Assembly: GCF_006346315.1 (NCBI RefSeq) | Contig: NZ_VDMR01000002.1 | Span: 620,001 to 684,000 of the forward strand | DNA length: 64,000 nucleotides | Reading direction: 5' to 3' | Origin: Nocardioides litoris | GTDB taxonomy: Bacteria; Actinomycetota; Actinomycetes; Propionibacteriales; Nocardioidaceae | In this document: positions 31,786-42,457 of the stretch, piece after piece | Layout: every line of letters begins with the position of its first letter | Numbering within the stretch: the first letter of the stretch is position 1 | Notes under the pieces: generated by a model | The model's input: the letters and a program-made list of their open reading frames with translations, nothing else | Told to the model about the DNA's origin: nothing | Database searches by the model: none | Program-made: the position numbers and the translations under genes

Positions 31786-32171
31786 GGCCGTGGACCCGGG
31801 CCCGCTCCCGGCCCCGGCGTCCGGGCGAGCGGGGCGCGGTCACGGCCGAGCTGGCGATGGCGCTGCCGCTGCTGCTGGCGGTGACCGTCGGCCTGGTCTG
31901 GCTGCTCGCCGTCGGTGCGGCCCAGGTGCGGGCCGTCGACGCCGCCCGCGAGACGGCGCGGGCCCTGGCCCGCGGCGACGACCAGGGTGCGGCGGTCGCG
32001 GCGGGGGAGCGCGTGGCCCCCGCGGGCGGGTCGGTCACCGTCCGCCACGAGGGCGACCGGGTGGTGGCCACGGCGTCGGCGCGGGTCGACGGCCCGGGCG
32101 GGATGTTCGGGTTCCTGCCCGGCGTCACCGTCCGGGCCCAGGCCGTCGCCCTCGCCGAGGGGGCCCCGTGA
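31782..32171 (+). CDS. tadE: TadE-like pseudopilin
   Basis: A 129-residue TadE-family minor pilin. The Arg-rich leader ends ERG, followed by AVTAELAMALPLLLAV; Glu at +5 after Gly18 fits prepilin-type processing. A hydrophobic helix (about 24-46) leads into a short outer domain with SVTVRHEGDRVVATASARV strands. It is thought to prime or stabilise pilus assembly. GTG 31782 overlaps the prepilin stop, and its stop overlaps the next start, both as GTGA. Confidence 0.85.
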   Translation: MRPWTRARSRPRRPGERGAVTAELAMALPLLLAVTVGLVWLLAVGAAQVRAVDAARETARALARGDDQGAAVAAGERVAPAGGSVTVRHEGDRVVATASARVDGPGGMFGFLPGVTVRAQAVALAEGAP

Positions 32172-32527
32172 CCCGACGGCGACCGGTCCGGTCCGAGCGC
32201 GGTGCCGCGGCGCTGCTGACCCTGGCCATGGCCGGGGTGCTGCTCCTCGTCGGGGCCGCCCTGGGGGTGGTCGGGGCCGTGCTGGCCGCCCACCGGCAGG
32301 CCCAGGCCGCGGCCGACCTCGCGGCCGTGGCCGGCGCCCGTTCGGTGGCCGACGGGGACGACGCCTGCGCGGCCGCGGCGGGGCTGGCCCGGGCCAACGG
32401 GGCGACGCTCACCGGCTGCACGACCGACGGTCGCGACGTCCGGGTGACGGTGCGCGTCACCGGTCCCCGGTGGCTCGGGCTGCGGGCCGACCTCGACGCC
32501 GAGGCGCGTGCCGGACCCGCCCGATGA
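32168..32527 (+). CDS. Rv3654c/TadF-like pilus-associated protein
   Basis: A 119-residue protein, last in the pilus operon. RSERGAAALLTLAMAGVLLLV (about 7-27) is a pilin-like leader and helix but lacks the Glu at +5, so processing is uncertain. Two Cys in the outer part (DDACAAAAG, TGCTTDG) could form a disulfide. Position and length match Rv3654c-type proteins at the end of mycobacterial tad loci. GTG 32168 overlaps the tadE stop (GTGA). The stop is 15 bases from that of the convergent NmrA-like gene. Confidence 0.78.
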   Translation: MTRRRPVRSERGAAALLTLAMAGVLLLVGAALGVVGAVLAAHRQAQAAADLAAVAGARSVADGDDACAAAAGLARANGATLTGCTTDGRDVRVTVRVTGPRWLGLRADLDAEARAGPAR

Positions 32528-32542
32528 CCGGGGGGGGTGAGG

Positions 32543-33385
32543 TCAGGCCAGCACGTCCTCGGCCCGCCTCGGCTCCCGCCCCAGCAGCTCGCCCAGCAGC
32601 GGGTCGGTCCCGGCGAAGTAGCCCTCCCGAGCCGCCCGGAAGAAGCCCAGGAGGAACCCGACCATGGGCTCGGGCCGTCCGGCCGCGAGCTGCGCGGCCG
32701 TCCAGTCCTCCTCCTCGACCACCTCGAACCCGATCTCGCGACCGACCACCCTCGACGCCGGCGCCGCCAGCTCGGCGAAGGTCGGGGCAGCGGTCGCGGT
32801 CAGGGTGACCGGGCCGTCGTACGTCGCGCCGGAGGTGAGCACGACGGCCGCCGCCTCTGCCGCGTCCGCCCGCGCGGTCCACGACACCGGTCCGTCGCCC
32901 GGGACGGAGATGACGCCGGTCTCGCGCCACGGCCCGGCCATGAAGGCCAGGCTGTGGGCGTAGAACCCGTTGCGCAGCGACGTCCAGAGCAGGCCGGACT
33001 CCTCGAGGAGCCGCTCGGTCGCGGCGTGGTCGGCGCACGGGCCGAAGGGGTTGGTCGGCGACGCTCCCTGGTGGCTGGTGTAGAGCACGCGCCCCACACC
33101 CACGACCGCCGCGGCGTCGATGGCCGCCCGGTGCAGCGCGACGGCGTCGGCTGCGGGGTCGCTGGACGAGACGAGCAGCAGCTGGTCGGCCCCCTCGAAG
33201 GCCGCCGGCAGCGAGGCGGGCTCGGCGTAGTCACCGTGCCGGACCTCGACGCCGAGGTCGGCGAACCGGGCAGCACGCGCGGGGTCGCGGGCGACGACGA
33301 CGAGGCCGGCCGGGTCGTGGTGCTCGAGCAGGTGGTCGACGGTCGCGCCGTTGAGGGCGCCGGTGGCGCCCGTGATGGTGATCAT
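32543..33385 (-). CDS. NmrA/QOR2-like NAD(P)H-dependent reductase
   Basis: A 280-residue atypical SDR. The nucleotide-binding motif is ITITGATGALNGATVDHL (2-19); ARDPARAARFADLGVEVRHGDY follows as in NmrA-like proteins and quinone reductase 2; the central HQGASPTNPFGPCADH and LLWTSLRNGFYA are typical. It probably binds NADP(H) and reduces a quinone or similar compound. It is divergent from a TetR gene with shared repeated sites, so its expression is likely controlled by that repressor and its ligand. Confidence 0.87.
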   Translation of the reverse strand: MITITGATGALNGATVDHLLEHHDPAGLVVVARDPARAARFADLGVEVRHGDYAEPASLPAAFEGADQLLLVSSSDPAADAVALHRAAIDAAAVVGVGRVLYTSHQGASPTNPFGPCADHAATERLLEESGLLWTSLRNGFYAHSLAFMAGPWRETGVISVPGDGPVSWTARADAAEAAAVVLTSGATYDGPVTLTATAAPTFAELAAPASRVVGREIGFEVVEEEDWTAAQLAAGRPEPMVGFLLGFFRAAREGYFAGTDPLLGELLGREPRRAEDVLA

Positions 33386-33467
33386 TGGTATCGCTTTCTT
33401 GTGATCGTTGGTAACGCCACCGTAGGCCGCGTTAGCGGCGATGACAAGGGGGCGTTATCGTTGGTCC
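33379..33467. promoter_or_regulatory. Divergent promoter with three GGTAACGC-like sites for the TetR protein
   Basis: TGATCATTGGTATCGC (33379-33394) and TGATCGTTGGTAACGC (33402-33417) are direct copies 23 bases apart; an inverted GGCGTTATCG (33451-33460) overlaps the TATCGT -10 box (33456-33461) six bases before the regulator's GTG. The first copy covers the start codon of the reductase gene. The layout fits autorepression and control of the reductase. Confidence 0.6.
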
Positions 33468-34196
33468 GTGCCGGAGACCGTCGACAGCAGGGCCGACGTC
33501 CGGACCGCGATCGTCACGGCTGCGGCCGAGCTCCTGGGCGAGGGCGGACCGGCCGCGGTCACCACCCGGGGCGTCGCCGAGCGCGCCGGGGTGCAGGTGC
33601 CCACGATCTACCGGCTCCTGGGCGACAAGGACGGCCTGCTCGAGGCCGTGGTCGAGCACGTCATGGCCACCTACGTCTCGGCCAAGTCCGAGGCGGCCGC
33701 GGCCTCCGCCGCGGCCGGCGACGACCCGGTCGAGGCGGTCCGGCAGAGCTGGCGTCGTCAGATCGAGTTCGGCCTGGCCAACCCCTGGGTCTTCCGGCTG
33801 CTCAACGAGCCCGACCGCCTCCAGGCCTCCCCGGCCACGCGGGCCGGGCTCGACGTGCTCGCGGCGCGCGTGCGCCGCGTGGCTGCCGCCCGCCGGCTGC
33901 GGGTCTCCGAGGACGTCGCCGTCGGGGTCATCCGCGCGGCCGGCGTCGGCGTCGTGCAGCTCCTGCTCGCCACGGCCCCGGAGGACCGCGACCCCGCGCT
34001 GGCCGAGGTCGTGCTCGAGGCCGCCCTGGGCCGCATCCTCCTCGACCCGCCGGAGCCCGACCCCGACAGCGCCGGCGGGCCCGTCGCCGCCGCCATCGCG
34101 CTGCGGGCCGGGCTCGACGACCTCGACGCCCTGTCGGCGGCGGAGCGAGGGCTGCTCGCGGAGTGGCTCGACCGCGTCGTTCGCGACCGGGCCTGA
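33468..34196 (+). CDS. TetR-family transcriptional regulator
   Basis: A 242-residue repressor. The helix-turn-helix lies at about 10-55: IVTAAAELLGEGGPAAVTTRGVAERAGVQVPTIYRLLGDKDGLL is the classical TetR pattern (quoted in parts: TTRGVAERAG then TIYRLLGDKDGLL). The remaining helical domain binds a ligand not predictable here. Start GTG 33468 is set by the -10 box six bases upstream; an ATG at 33441 lies within the operator region. Divergent arrangement with the NmrA-like reductase indicates local regulation. Confidence 0.9.
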   Translation: MPETVDSRADVRTAIVTAAAELLGEGGPAAVTTRGVAERAGVQVPTIYRLLGDKDGLLEAVVEHVMATYVSAKSEAAAASAAAGDDPVEAVRQSWRRQIEFGLANPWVFRLLNEPDRLQASPATRAGLDVLAARVRRVAAARRLRVSEDVAVGVIRAAGVGVVQLLLATAPEDRDPALAEVVLEAALGRILLDPPEPDPDSAGGPVAAAIALRAGLDDLDALSAAERGLLAEWLDRVVRDRA

Positions 34197-34198
34197 CC

Positions 34199-36694
34199 TC
34201 AGCCCGCCACCGCGGGGCCGGCGCTGGGTCCCGAGCCGGGACCGGCGTCCGGACCGGCGTCTTGATCGTCGTCGGCGTCGTCGAGCAGGACGTCGAGGAG
34301 CCGCAGCGCGCCGGCCTTGTCGAGCGGGTTGTTCTGGTTGCCGCACTTGGGGGACTGCACGCACGAGGGGCAGCCGTGCTCGCACTCGCAGTCGGCGATG
34401 GTCTCGCGGGTGGCGCTCAACCAGCGGCGGGCCGAGCGGTAGCCGCGCTCGGCGAAGCCGCCCCCGCCCGGCTGGCCGTCGTGCACGAACACCGTCAGCA
34501 CGCCCGTGTCGGCGTGACGGGCCGTCGAGACCCCGCCGATGTCCCAGCGGTCGCAGGTGGCGACCAGGGGCAGCAGGCCGATGGAGCAGTGCTCGGCGGC
34601 GTGGGCGGCGCCGGGCAGGTCGACGCCCGGGGCGTCGCGGCCGAGCCCGGCCTCGGCGAGCACGTCGTCGGGGACGGTCCACCAGACCGCGGTCGTGGCC
34701 AGGGTCGTCGCGGGCAGGTCGAGCGGCACCTCGCCGACGACCTCGCCGGAGGGGCGCAGCCGCTTGAGGTAGGAGACGACCTGCTGGGAGACCTCGACGT
34801 CACCCAGGCTCAGGCGGCACCGGCCCCACGTGCGGTGCTCGCGCTCGCCGCGCACGGTGATGTCGGTGACCTCGCGGGCGCTGGTGGTCCAGCCGGGGTC
34901 GCGCCGCTCGAGGGTGGCCACCCGCTCCTCCAGGTCGAGGTGCTCGACCACCCAGACGTCGCCGCGGTGGAGGTAGACCGCGCCGTCGTGGGCCGTGCCG
35001 TGCGCCCGGCCGCCGTCGACGGTGCCGACGACCCGGCCGGTGCCGGCCTCCACGAGCGCCACCGGCGAGCCGCCCGCGCTGCGGATGTCGGTGAGGTCGG
35101 CTGCGCGGCGCCGGTCGGTCCAGAACCACCCGCGCGGGCGCCGGCGCAGCACCCCTGCGGCCTCGAGCTGGTCGAGCACCGCTCGGGCACCGGGCCCGAA
35201 CCACGCGAGGTCGTCCTCGACCAGGGGGCGCTCCTGCGCGGCGGCGCACAGGTGCGGGCCTAGCACGTGCGGGTTGCCGGGGTCGAAGACCTGCGCCTCC
35301 ACGGGCTGGTCGAGCAGGACCTCGGGGTGGTGCACGAGGTAGGTGTCCAGCGGGTCGTCGCGGGCGACCAGCACGCCGAGTGCGTCCTGGGCGCCGCGGC
35401 CCGCCCGCCCGACCTGCTGCCACAGCGCGGCCCGGGTGCCGGGGAAGCCGGCGACCAGCACGGCGTCGAGCCCGCTGACGTCGATGCCGAGCTCGAGGGC
35501 GTTGGTGGCGGCCAGGCCGGTGAGCTCGCCGGACCGCAGGGCGGACTCGATGGTCCGGCGTTCCTCCGGCAGGTAGCCGCCGCGGTAGGCCGCGACCCGG
35601 GCGCCCAGGCCCGGCTCGACCTCCTCGAGCAGCGACGAGGCGGTCAGCGCGACCTGCTCCACCCCGGGCCGGGAGCGCACGAAGGCCAGGGTCTGCACGT
35701 CCTCGGCGACCAGGTCGGCCAGCAGGTCGGCGGTCTCGGAGGTGGCGGCGCGGCGCACGGGCGCGCCGTTCTCGCCGGTGTGCGTGGTCAGCGGCGGCTC
35801 CCACAGGGCCAAGGTGACCTCGCCCCGCGGTGACCCGTCGCGCGTCACCGCGCGCACGTCGAGGCCGGTGAGCGCCCCGGCCGTGGCGGCCGGCTCGGCC
35901 GTGGTGGCCGAGGCCAGCACGAACGTCGGCTCCGCGCCGTACGACGCGCACACGCGGCGCAGCCGGCGCAGGACGTGGGCGACGTGGGCACCGAACACGC
36001 CACGGTAGTGGTGGCACTCGTCGACGACGACGAGCTGCAGGGACCCGAGGAACGACGACCACCGCTCGTGCCCCGGCAGGATCGAGCGGTGCAGCATGTC
36101 GGGGTTGGTCAACAGGTACTCGGCGTGCGCGCGGGCCCAGTCACGCTCGTCGCGGGAGCTGTCGCCGTCGCAGGTGGCGATGCGGGCCGGCAGCCGCAGG
36201 TCGAGCAGCGAGGTCAGCTGGTCGTGGGCCAGGGCCTTGGTCGGCGCGAGGTAGAGGGTGCCGGCGCCACGCTGGCCCCGCGCGCCGCGCCGGGCCGCGG
36301 CGGCGGACAGGGCCGGCAGCTGGTAGCCCAGCGACTTGCCCGACGCGGTGCCGGTGGCCAGCACCACGTGCTCGCCGCGCCAGGCCGCCTCGGCGGTGGC
36401 GACCTGGTGCGACCAGGGCCGCTCGATGCCGCGGGCGCGCAGCGCGGCGACGAGGGCGGTGTCGGCCCACGTGGGCCAGTCGACCGGCTCGGCGGCGCGC
36501 CGGGGCCGCACCTCGAGGTGGGTCAGGCGGTCGCCGCGGCCGGGCGCCGCGGCCAGGCGTGCGACGAGCTGGGCCACCTCCTGTCGCGGGAGCCGGTCGG
36601 GCCGCCGTCCGCCCGCCGCGCCGCCCGCCGCGCCACCGGCCGCGCCACCCGCAGCGGGAGCCGCCGCGAGGGGCGGCGGAGGGGGGACGGCCAT
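34199..36694 (-). CDS. DEAD/DEAH helicase with C-terminal DUF1998 Cys cluster (MrfA/YprA-like)
   Basis: An 831-residue superfamily 2 helicase. After a low-complexity Pro/Ala/Gly start, a Q-motif-like region leads to Walker A TGTASGKS (114-121), motif II DECHHYRG (about 225), motif III SATTAEP, and domain 2 with ATNALELGIDVSGLD (motif V, about 465) and QQVGRAGR (motif VI). The C-terminal DUF1998 region carries CECEHGCPSC..SPKCGN (about 787-808), a four-Cys zinc site. MrfA-type proteins are 3'-5' DNA helicases in mitomycin-damage repair. ATG 36694 follows CACCAT by seven bases. Helicase beside a BldG-like gene is conserved gene order in streptomycetes. Confidence 0.9.
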   Translation of the reverse strand: MAVPPPPPLAAAPAAGGAAGGAAGGAAGGRRPDRLPRQEVAQLVARLAAAPGRGDRLTHLEVRPRRAAEPVDWPTWADTALVAALRARGIERPWSHQVATAEAAWRGEHVVLATGTASGKSLGYQLPALSAAAARRGARGQRGAGTLYLAPTKALAHDQLTSLLDLRLPARIATCDGDSSRDERDWARAHAEYLLTNPDMLHRSILPGHERWSSFLGSLQLVVVDECHHYRGVFGAHVAHVLRRLRRVCASYGAEPTFVLASATTAEPAATAGALTGLDVRAVTRDGSPRGEVTLALWEPPLTTHTGENGAPVRRAATSETADLLADLVAEDVQTLAFVRSRPGVEQVALTASSLLEEVEPGLGARVAAYRGGYLPEERRTIESALRSGELTGLAATNALELGIDVSGLDAVLVAGFPGTRAALWQQVGRAGRGAQDALGVLVARDDPLDTYLVHHPEVLLDQPVEAQVFDPGNPHVLGPHLCAAAQERPLVEDDLAWFGPGARAVLDQLEAAGVLRRRPRGWFWTDRRRAADLTDIRSAGGSPVALVEAGTGRVVGTVDGGRAHGTAHDGAVYLHRGDVWVVEHLDLEERVATLERRDPGWTTSAREVTDITVRGEREHRTWGRCRLSLGDVEVSQQVVSYLKRLRPSGEVVGEVPLDLPATTLATTAVWWTVPDDVLAEAGLGRDAPGVDLPGAAHAAEHCSIGLLPLVATCDRWDIGGVSTARHADTGVLTVFVHDGQPGGGGFAERGYRSARRWLSATRETIADCECEHGCPSCVQSPKCGNQNNPLDKAGALRLLDVLLDDADDDQDAGPDAGPGSGPSAGPAVAG

Positions 36695-36875
36695 GCCGGC
36701 GATGGTGGCACAGGGCGGGGACAGCCCTCGCCCGGCGGACGCCCGGCCGGAGCCGGTCGCGCCGAGGTGACCAGCCGGTAAGGTCCTTTGCTTAGGCCCG
36801 CCCCACCGCGCGTGGTTTGATATGGCGCGGCGCTGCGTGTGCCGCACCCTCTCAACCGCCCTCCCGGGAGATCAC

Positions 36876-37214
36876 GTGGACCTGAGTCTTGAGACGCGCG
36901 ACGTCGACGGACGCACCATCGTCGCCGTCGGCGGCGAGATCGACGTCTACACGGCCCCCAAGCTGAGGGACAAGATCACCGAGCTCGTCGCGGCCGGCAC
37001 CTACCACCTCGTGATCGACATGGAGGCGGTGGAGTTCCTCGACTCGACCGGCCTGGGCGTGCTGGTCGGTGGCCTGAAGAAGGTCCGTGCCCACGACGGC
37101 TCGCTGAGCCTGGTCTGCAACCAGGACCGGCTGCTCAAGATCTTCCGCATCACGGGCCTGGCCAAGGTGTTCGTGATCCACGAGTCCGCCGAGTCGGCGC
37201 TCGCCCAGGCCTGA
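36876..37214 (+). CDS. STAS-domain anti-anti-sigma factor (BldG/RsbV-like)
   Basis: A 112-residue single STAS domain. The phosphorylatable Ser lies in [13 protein letters not shown] (about residue 55), the conserved site on which anti-sigma kinases act. Unphosphorylated, such proteins sequester an anti-sigma factor and free a stress or developmental sigma factor. GTG 36876 is preferred to ATG 36822 for its GGGAG site (36866-36870) and because STAS homology starts there. No anti-sigma kinase gene lies beside it, although BldG in Streptomyces has one next door. Confidence 0.88.
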   Translation: MDLSLETRDVDGRTIVAVGGEIDVYTAPKLRDKITELVAAGTYHLVIDMEAVEFLDSTGLGVLVGGLKKVRAHDGSLSLVCNQDRLLKIFRITGLAKVFVIHESAESALAQA

Positions 37215-37312
37215 GGCCCGCCCGCCTGACCACCACCGCCTGACCACTGCCCGTCCGCCCTGCGGTCGGGCGGTCGTGTGCGTCCGCAGTCGTGCGACAC
37301 GCGACGTGGCGC

Positions 37313-37389
37313 GGGTCACACCCTGGTGCCGACGTGCGTCCCGGCGTGCGTAGGATCCGACCCGTCTCCCACGAGACCTGGGTCACACC
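37313..37389 (+). promoter_or_regulatory. hppA promoter region with two GGGTCACACC repeats
   Basis: GGGTCACACC occurs at 37313-37322 and 37380-37389, flanking a TAGGAT -10-like box (37351-37356). Read on the other strand both are TGTGACCC.., matching about 8 of 10 fixed positions of the CRP/GlxR consensus. Weak individually; the duplication makes regulation plausible. Confidence 0.35.
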
Positions 37390-37420
37390 GGCCCAGCCGT
37401 GACCCCATGCAGGAGGAAAC

Positions 37421-39736
<2,316 letters not shown>

Positions 39737-39753
39737 GAGCCCGACGAACGCAC

Positions 39754-39783
39754 TGACCCGCCGCCCCCAGGGGCGGCGGGTCA
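39754..39783. terminator. Bidirectional hairpin terminator after hppA
   Basis: A perfect 13-pair stem, TGACCCGCCGCCC with its partner, closed by CCAG. It lies between the convergent hppA and Ig-like genes and could stop transcription from both. Confidence 0.8.
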
Positions 39784-39806
39784 GTCGCGTCAGGGGGGCG
39801 GCGGGA

Positions 39807-40817
39807 TCAGCGGCGGGTCACCGTGAGCACCACCGTCGAGGAGGTGCTGGGGAGGTGGGTGGTGTCGCCGCTGTAGCGCACCGACAACGGGTGTCGGCCC
39901 ACCTTCTGGCGGGGGATCGAGAACCTCACGAGGCCACGGGCGCCGGCCCCGACCTGCAGCGACCGCACGCGCCGACCGCCGTCGAAGACGGTGATGACGC
40001 CGGTGGGCAGGCCCTGCACCAGGCTCGAGAGCACGACGGTCATCTTGGGGACCTGCGTGCGCTTCACGCGCACCCGCGGCAGGGAGAGCCGGGTCAGGCT
40101 CGCGGCCCGGCCGACCTGGAGGATCGGCGTCGAGGCCAGGCCCTTCTCGAACCCGACCGCGTCGGCGGCCACGCCGGCCACCAGCCGGCGGCCGGCGTCG
40201 GCCGGTCGGACGGTGTACGTCGCCGACCCGGCTCCGGCGATGCCCTCCGGCGTGCCGTCGGTCCGGAGGCGGTACCACTGGTAGGTGAAGTCGGGCGACG
40301 GCTGGCTCCAGGTGCCCGGGTCGACCCGCAGCTCCGAGCCCACCCTGGGCGTGCCCTCCACGGTGGGCGGGGCCGTGGCGCGGATCGGCGCGCCCCGGGC
40401 GGGCTCGAACCCTGGCCACGCCGCGGTGCCCGGGGTCCCCCGGCCCTGGCCCTGGGCGCGCACGGTGACCACGCCCTCGTCGAACTGGGCGGAGGTGAGG
40501 GTGAAGGTGCGCCCGGTGGCGCCCGCGATCACCTGGTCGTCGACGTACCACTGGTAGGTGGTGTCCACGTTGGGCTGGTCCCAGGTCAGGCCGTCGGCGG
40601 AGACGGTGCCGCCGATGCGCTTGTCGCCGCCGATGGTGAGGGCGCTCTGGGCGGTGGGCTCAGGTGGCAGGAGGCAGACCGGGACCCCGAGGACGTCGAG
40701 GCAGGGGGCCGCGGAGGCGGGCGCCGCCACGGTCACGGGGGCCACGAGGAGCCCGGAGACGAGCGCGCCGGCGACCAGGGCCGGCCGCAGGCGGGGGGAG
40801 CGGGGGGAGGGAGGCAT
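39807..40817 (-). CDS. Secreted protein with Ig-like repeats
   Basis: A 336-residue exported protein. The signal peptide (about 1-38) has a basic start, hydrophobic core and an ASA-A cleavage site. Two repeats of an Ig-like fold typical of actinobacterial surface proteins follow, each with a TYQWY motif (about 91 and 190) and a G.TY.V end. A last beta domain (about 245-336) resembles Big_3/bacterial Ig modules (TGVITVFDGGRRV, LSVRYSGDTTHLPS). Likely an adhesive or structural surface component. ATG 40817 follows TACCCT by six bases. Confidence 0.8.
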   Translation of the reverse strand: MPPSPRSPRLRPALVAGALVSGLLVAPVTVAAPASAAPCLDVLGVPVCLLPPEPTAQSALTIGGDKRIGGTVSADGLTWDQPNVDTTYQWYVDDQVIAGATGRTFTLTSAQFDEGVVTVRAQGQGRGTPGTAAWPGFEPARGAPIRATAPPTVEGTPRVGSELRVDPGTWSQPSPDFTYQWYRLRTDGTPEGIAGAGSATYTVRPADAGRRLVAGVAADAVGFEKGLASTPILQVGRAASLTRLSLPRVRVKRTQVPKMTVVLSSLVQGLPTGVITVFDGGRRVRSLQVGAGARGLVRFSIPRQKVGRHPLSVRYSGDTTHLPSTSSTVVLTVTRR

Positions 40818-40823
40818 GGGGGG

Positions 40824-40829
40824 AGGGTA
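40824..40829 (-). promoter_or_regulatory. TANNNT -10 box of a likely leaderless gene
   Basis: Minus-strand TACCCT, six bases (all C) before ATG 40817. Confidence 0.5.
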
Positions 40830-40874
40830 GGACCGCGCGACCCCGGGCGGCAGGCGATCGAGCAGGATGCCTCC

Positions 40875-42341
40875 ATGGACGCAGCCCTGGCTCCCTCCCT
40901 GCGCGCCGCCCTCGTGGCGGCCGGCTTCACCGTCGACGGCGTCGCCGAGGTGCTCGGCCCCCGGGCCCACGACGCGCTGCTGCGCAACGAGACGGCCCCC
41001 GGCCTCGCCCGCACCCGCGGCGGCAGCCCGGTGGAGGTGCTGGTGCGGCTGTTCCTCCTGCAGACCTCAGTCCCGCTGGCCGACGCCGAGCGCGCGCTGC
41101 CGGGTCTGGTCGACCGGCTCGCGGTCGCGGGCCTGCTGGACCAGTCGGTCGGCGAGGTCGTGGCCCGCCTCGACTGCCGGCCCTACGCCACCGAGGAGGA
41201 GGACCTCTGGGTCGTCAGCGACCTCACCCCGGGTCTCGACGGCGGTCCCCAGCGGGTCGGGCCCGACCACGTGCTCGGCATCAGCCCCGCCTCGACGTCG
41301 CTGGCCCAGCTGACCCTGCGCGAGGAGGTCGGCTCGGCCCTCGACCTCGGCACGGGCTGCGGCGTGCAGGCCCTCCACCTGGCCCGGCACGCGGGCCGGG
41401 TCGTGGCCACCGACGTCAACGCCCGCGCCCTCGCCGTGGCCCGCTTCAACGCCGCTCTCAACGAGGTCGAGGTCGACGTACGCGACGGGTCGTTCTTCGC
41501 CCCGGTGCGCGGTGAGCGGTTCGACCTCGTCGCGACCAACCCGCCGTTCGTCATCTCGCCGGGCCGGTTCGGCCGCGACGAGCGGCTGGTCTACCGCGAC
41601 TCCGGGCTGCCCGGCGACGAGGTCGTCGAGCACGTCGTGCGCCGGGCGCCCGACCACCTCGCCCCCGGCGGCTGGTGCCAGGTGCTGGCCAACTGGGTCG
41701 TCGAGCGTGGGCGCTCCTGGGACGACCGGCTGGCCGGGTGGCTGCCCGCCGAGCACGACGCGCTCGTCGTCCAGCGCGAGGTGCTCGACCCCGCGGCGTA
41801 CGTCGAGCTGTGGCTCAAGGACGCGGGCCGCCACGGCGCCCCCGACTACCTCGAGCGCTACGACACCTGGCTGTCGTGGTTCGACGACCAGGGCATCGAG
41901 GCCGTGGGGTTCGGCTGGGTCAACCTCCACCACACCGGCGAGGCCGCCGTGCGGCACGACCTCCTCTCCTGGCCGTACGACGTCGAGCAACCGATCGCCG
42001 AGGCCGTCGGCCAGTGGGGGCGGGCGGCGCGGGTGGCCGACGGGGTCGGGCCCGGCGACCACCTCGTCGTGCGGCCCGACGTGGTCCAGGAGACGCACGG
42101 GCCGGTGGGGGTCGCCGACCCGGAGACGATCGTGCTGCGCCAGCAGCGGGGGTTCCGCCGCGCCCGCACCGCCGACACGGTCGAGGCGGCGCTGGTCGGC
42201 GCCTGCGACGGCGACCTGCCCCTCGGGGCGATCCTGGACGCCGTCGCCCAGCTCCTCGACGCCGACCCGGAGCAGACGCGGGCGACGTACCTCCCGGTCG
42301 CGCGCGACCTCGTCGCGGAGGGCTTCTTGTCGCCCTCCTGA
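40875..42341 (+). CDS. N5-glutamine/adenine-type methyltransferase (NPPF motif)
   Basis: A 488-residue protein with an N-terminal helical region (1-150) resembling the DUF7059 extension and a class I methyltransferase domain (about 155-330). SAM motif I is ALDLGTGCGVQALHLA (about 157), and motif IV is ATNPPFVIS (about 221), the (N/D)PPY/F signature of enzymes methylating amide or exocyclic nitrogens (PrmC/RsmC-type). The C-terminal 150 residues have no clear motif. Target RNA or protein unknown. ATG 40875 follows CAGGAT by six bases. A methyltransferase between hppA and topA is conserved order in streptomycetes. Confidence 0.85.
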   Translation: MDAALAPSLRAALVAAGFTVDGVAEVLGPRAHDALLRNETAPGLARTRGGSPVEVLVRLFLLQTSVPLADAERALPGLVDRLAVAGLLDQSVGEVVARLDCRPYATEEEDLWVVSDLTPGLDGGPQRVGPDHVLGISPASTSLAQLTLREEVGSALDLGTGCGVQALHLARHAGRVVATDVNARALAVARFNAALNEVEVDVRDGSFFAPVRGERFDLVATNPPFVISPGRFGRDERLVYRDSGLPGDEVVEHVVRRAPDHLAPGGWCQVLANWVVERGRSWDDRLAGWLPAEHDALVVQREVLDPAAYVELWLKDAGRHGAPDYLERYDTWLSWFDDQGIEAVGFGWVNLHHTGEAAVRHDLLSWPYDVEQPIAEAVGQWGRAARVADGVGPGDHLVVRPDVVQETHGPVGVADPETIVLRQQRGFRRARTADTVEAALVGACDGDLPLGAILDAVAQLLDADPEQTRATYLPVARDLVAEGFLSPS

Positions 42342-42363
42342 CCCCCGGTCCGACCCCGGACGG

Positions 42364-42430
42364 GGGGTAGTCCCTGACGAAATCGTCGTCGAACCGCACG
42401 ATCGACGACCATTTCGTCAGGGACTACCCC
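42364..42430. repeat. 67-base near-perfect inverted repeat (MITE/REP-like hairpin)
   Basis: Arms GGGGTAGTCCCTGACGAAAT (42364-42383) and its exact complement (42411-42430) are followed inward by one mismatch and eight more pairs, leaving a nine-base loop. It lies 22 bases after the methyltransferase stop. No T-run, and the size exceeds a normal terminator, so an inserted REP/MITE-type element is likely. Confidence 0.8.
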
Positions 42431-42457
42431 GGTCGGCGGCGTGGCAGGGTGGGCGGC

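Noticed and set aside
32528-32542. Terminator between the pilus operon and the NmrA-like gene
   Set aside because: Fifteen bases of mostly G without a stem; transcripts probably overlap here.
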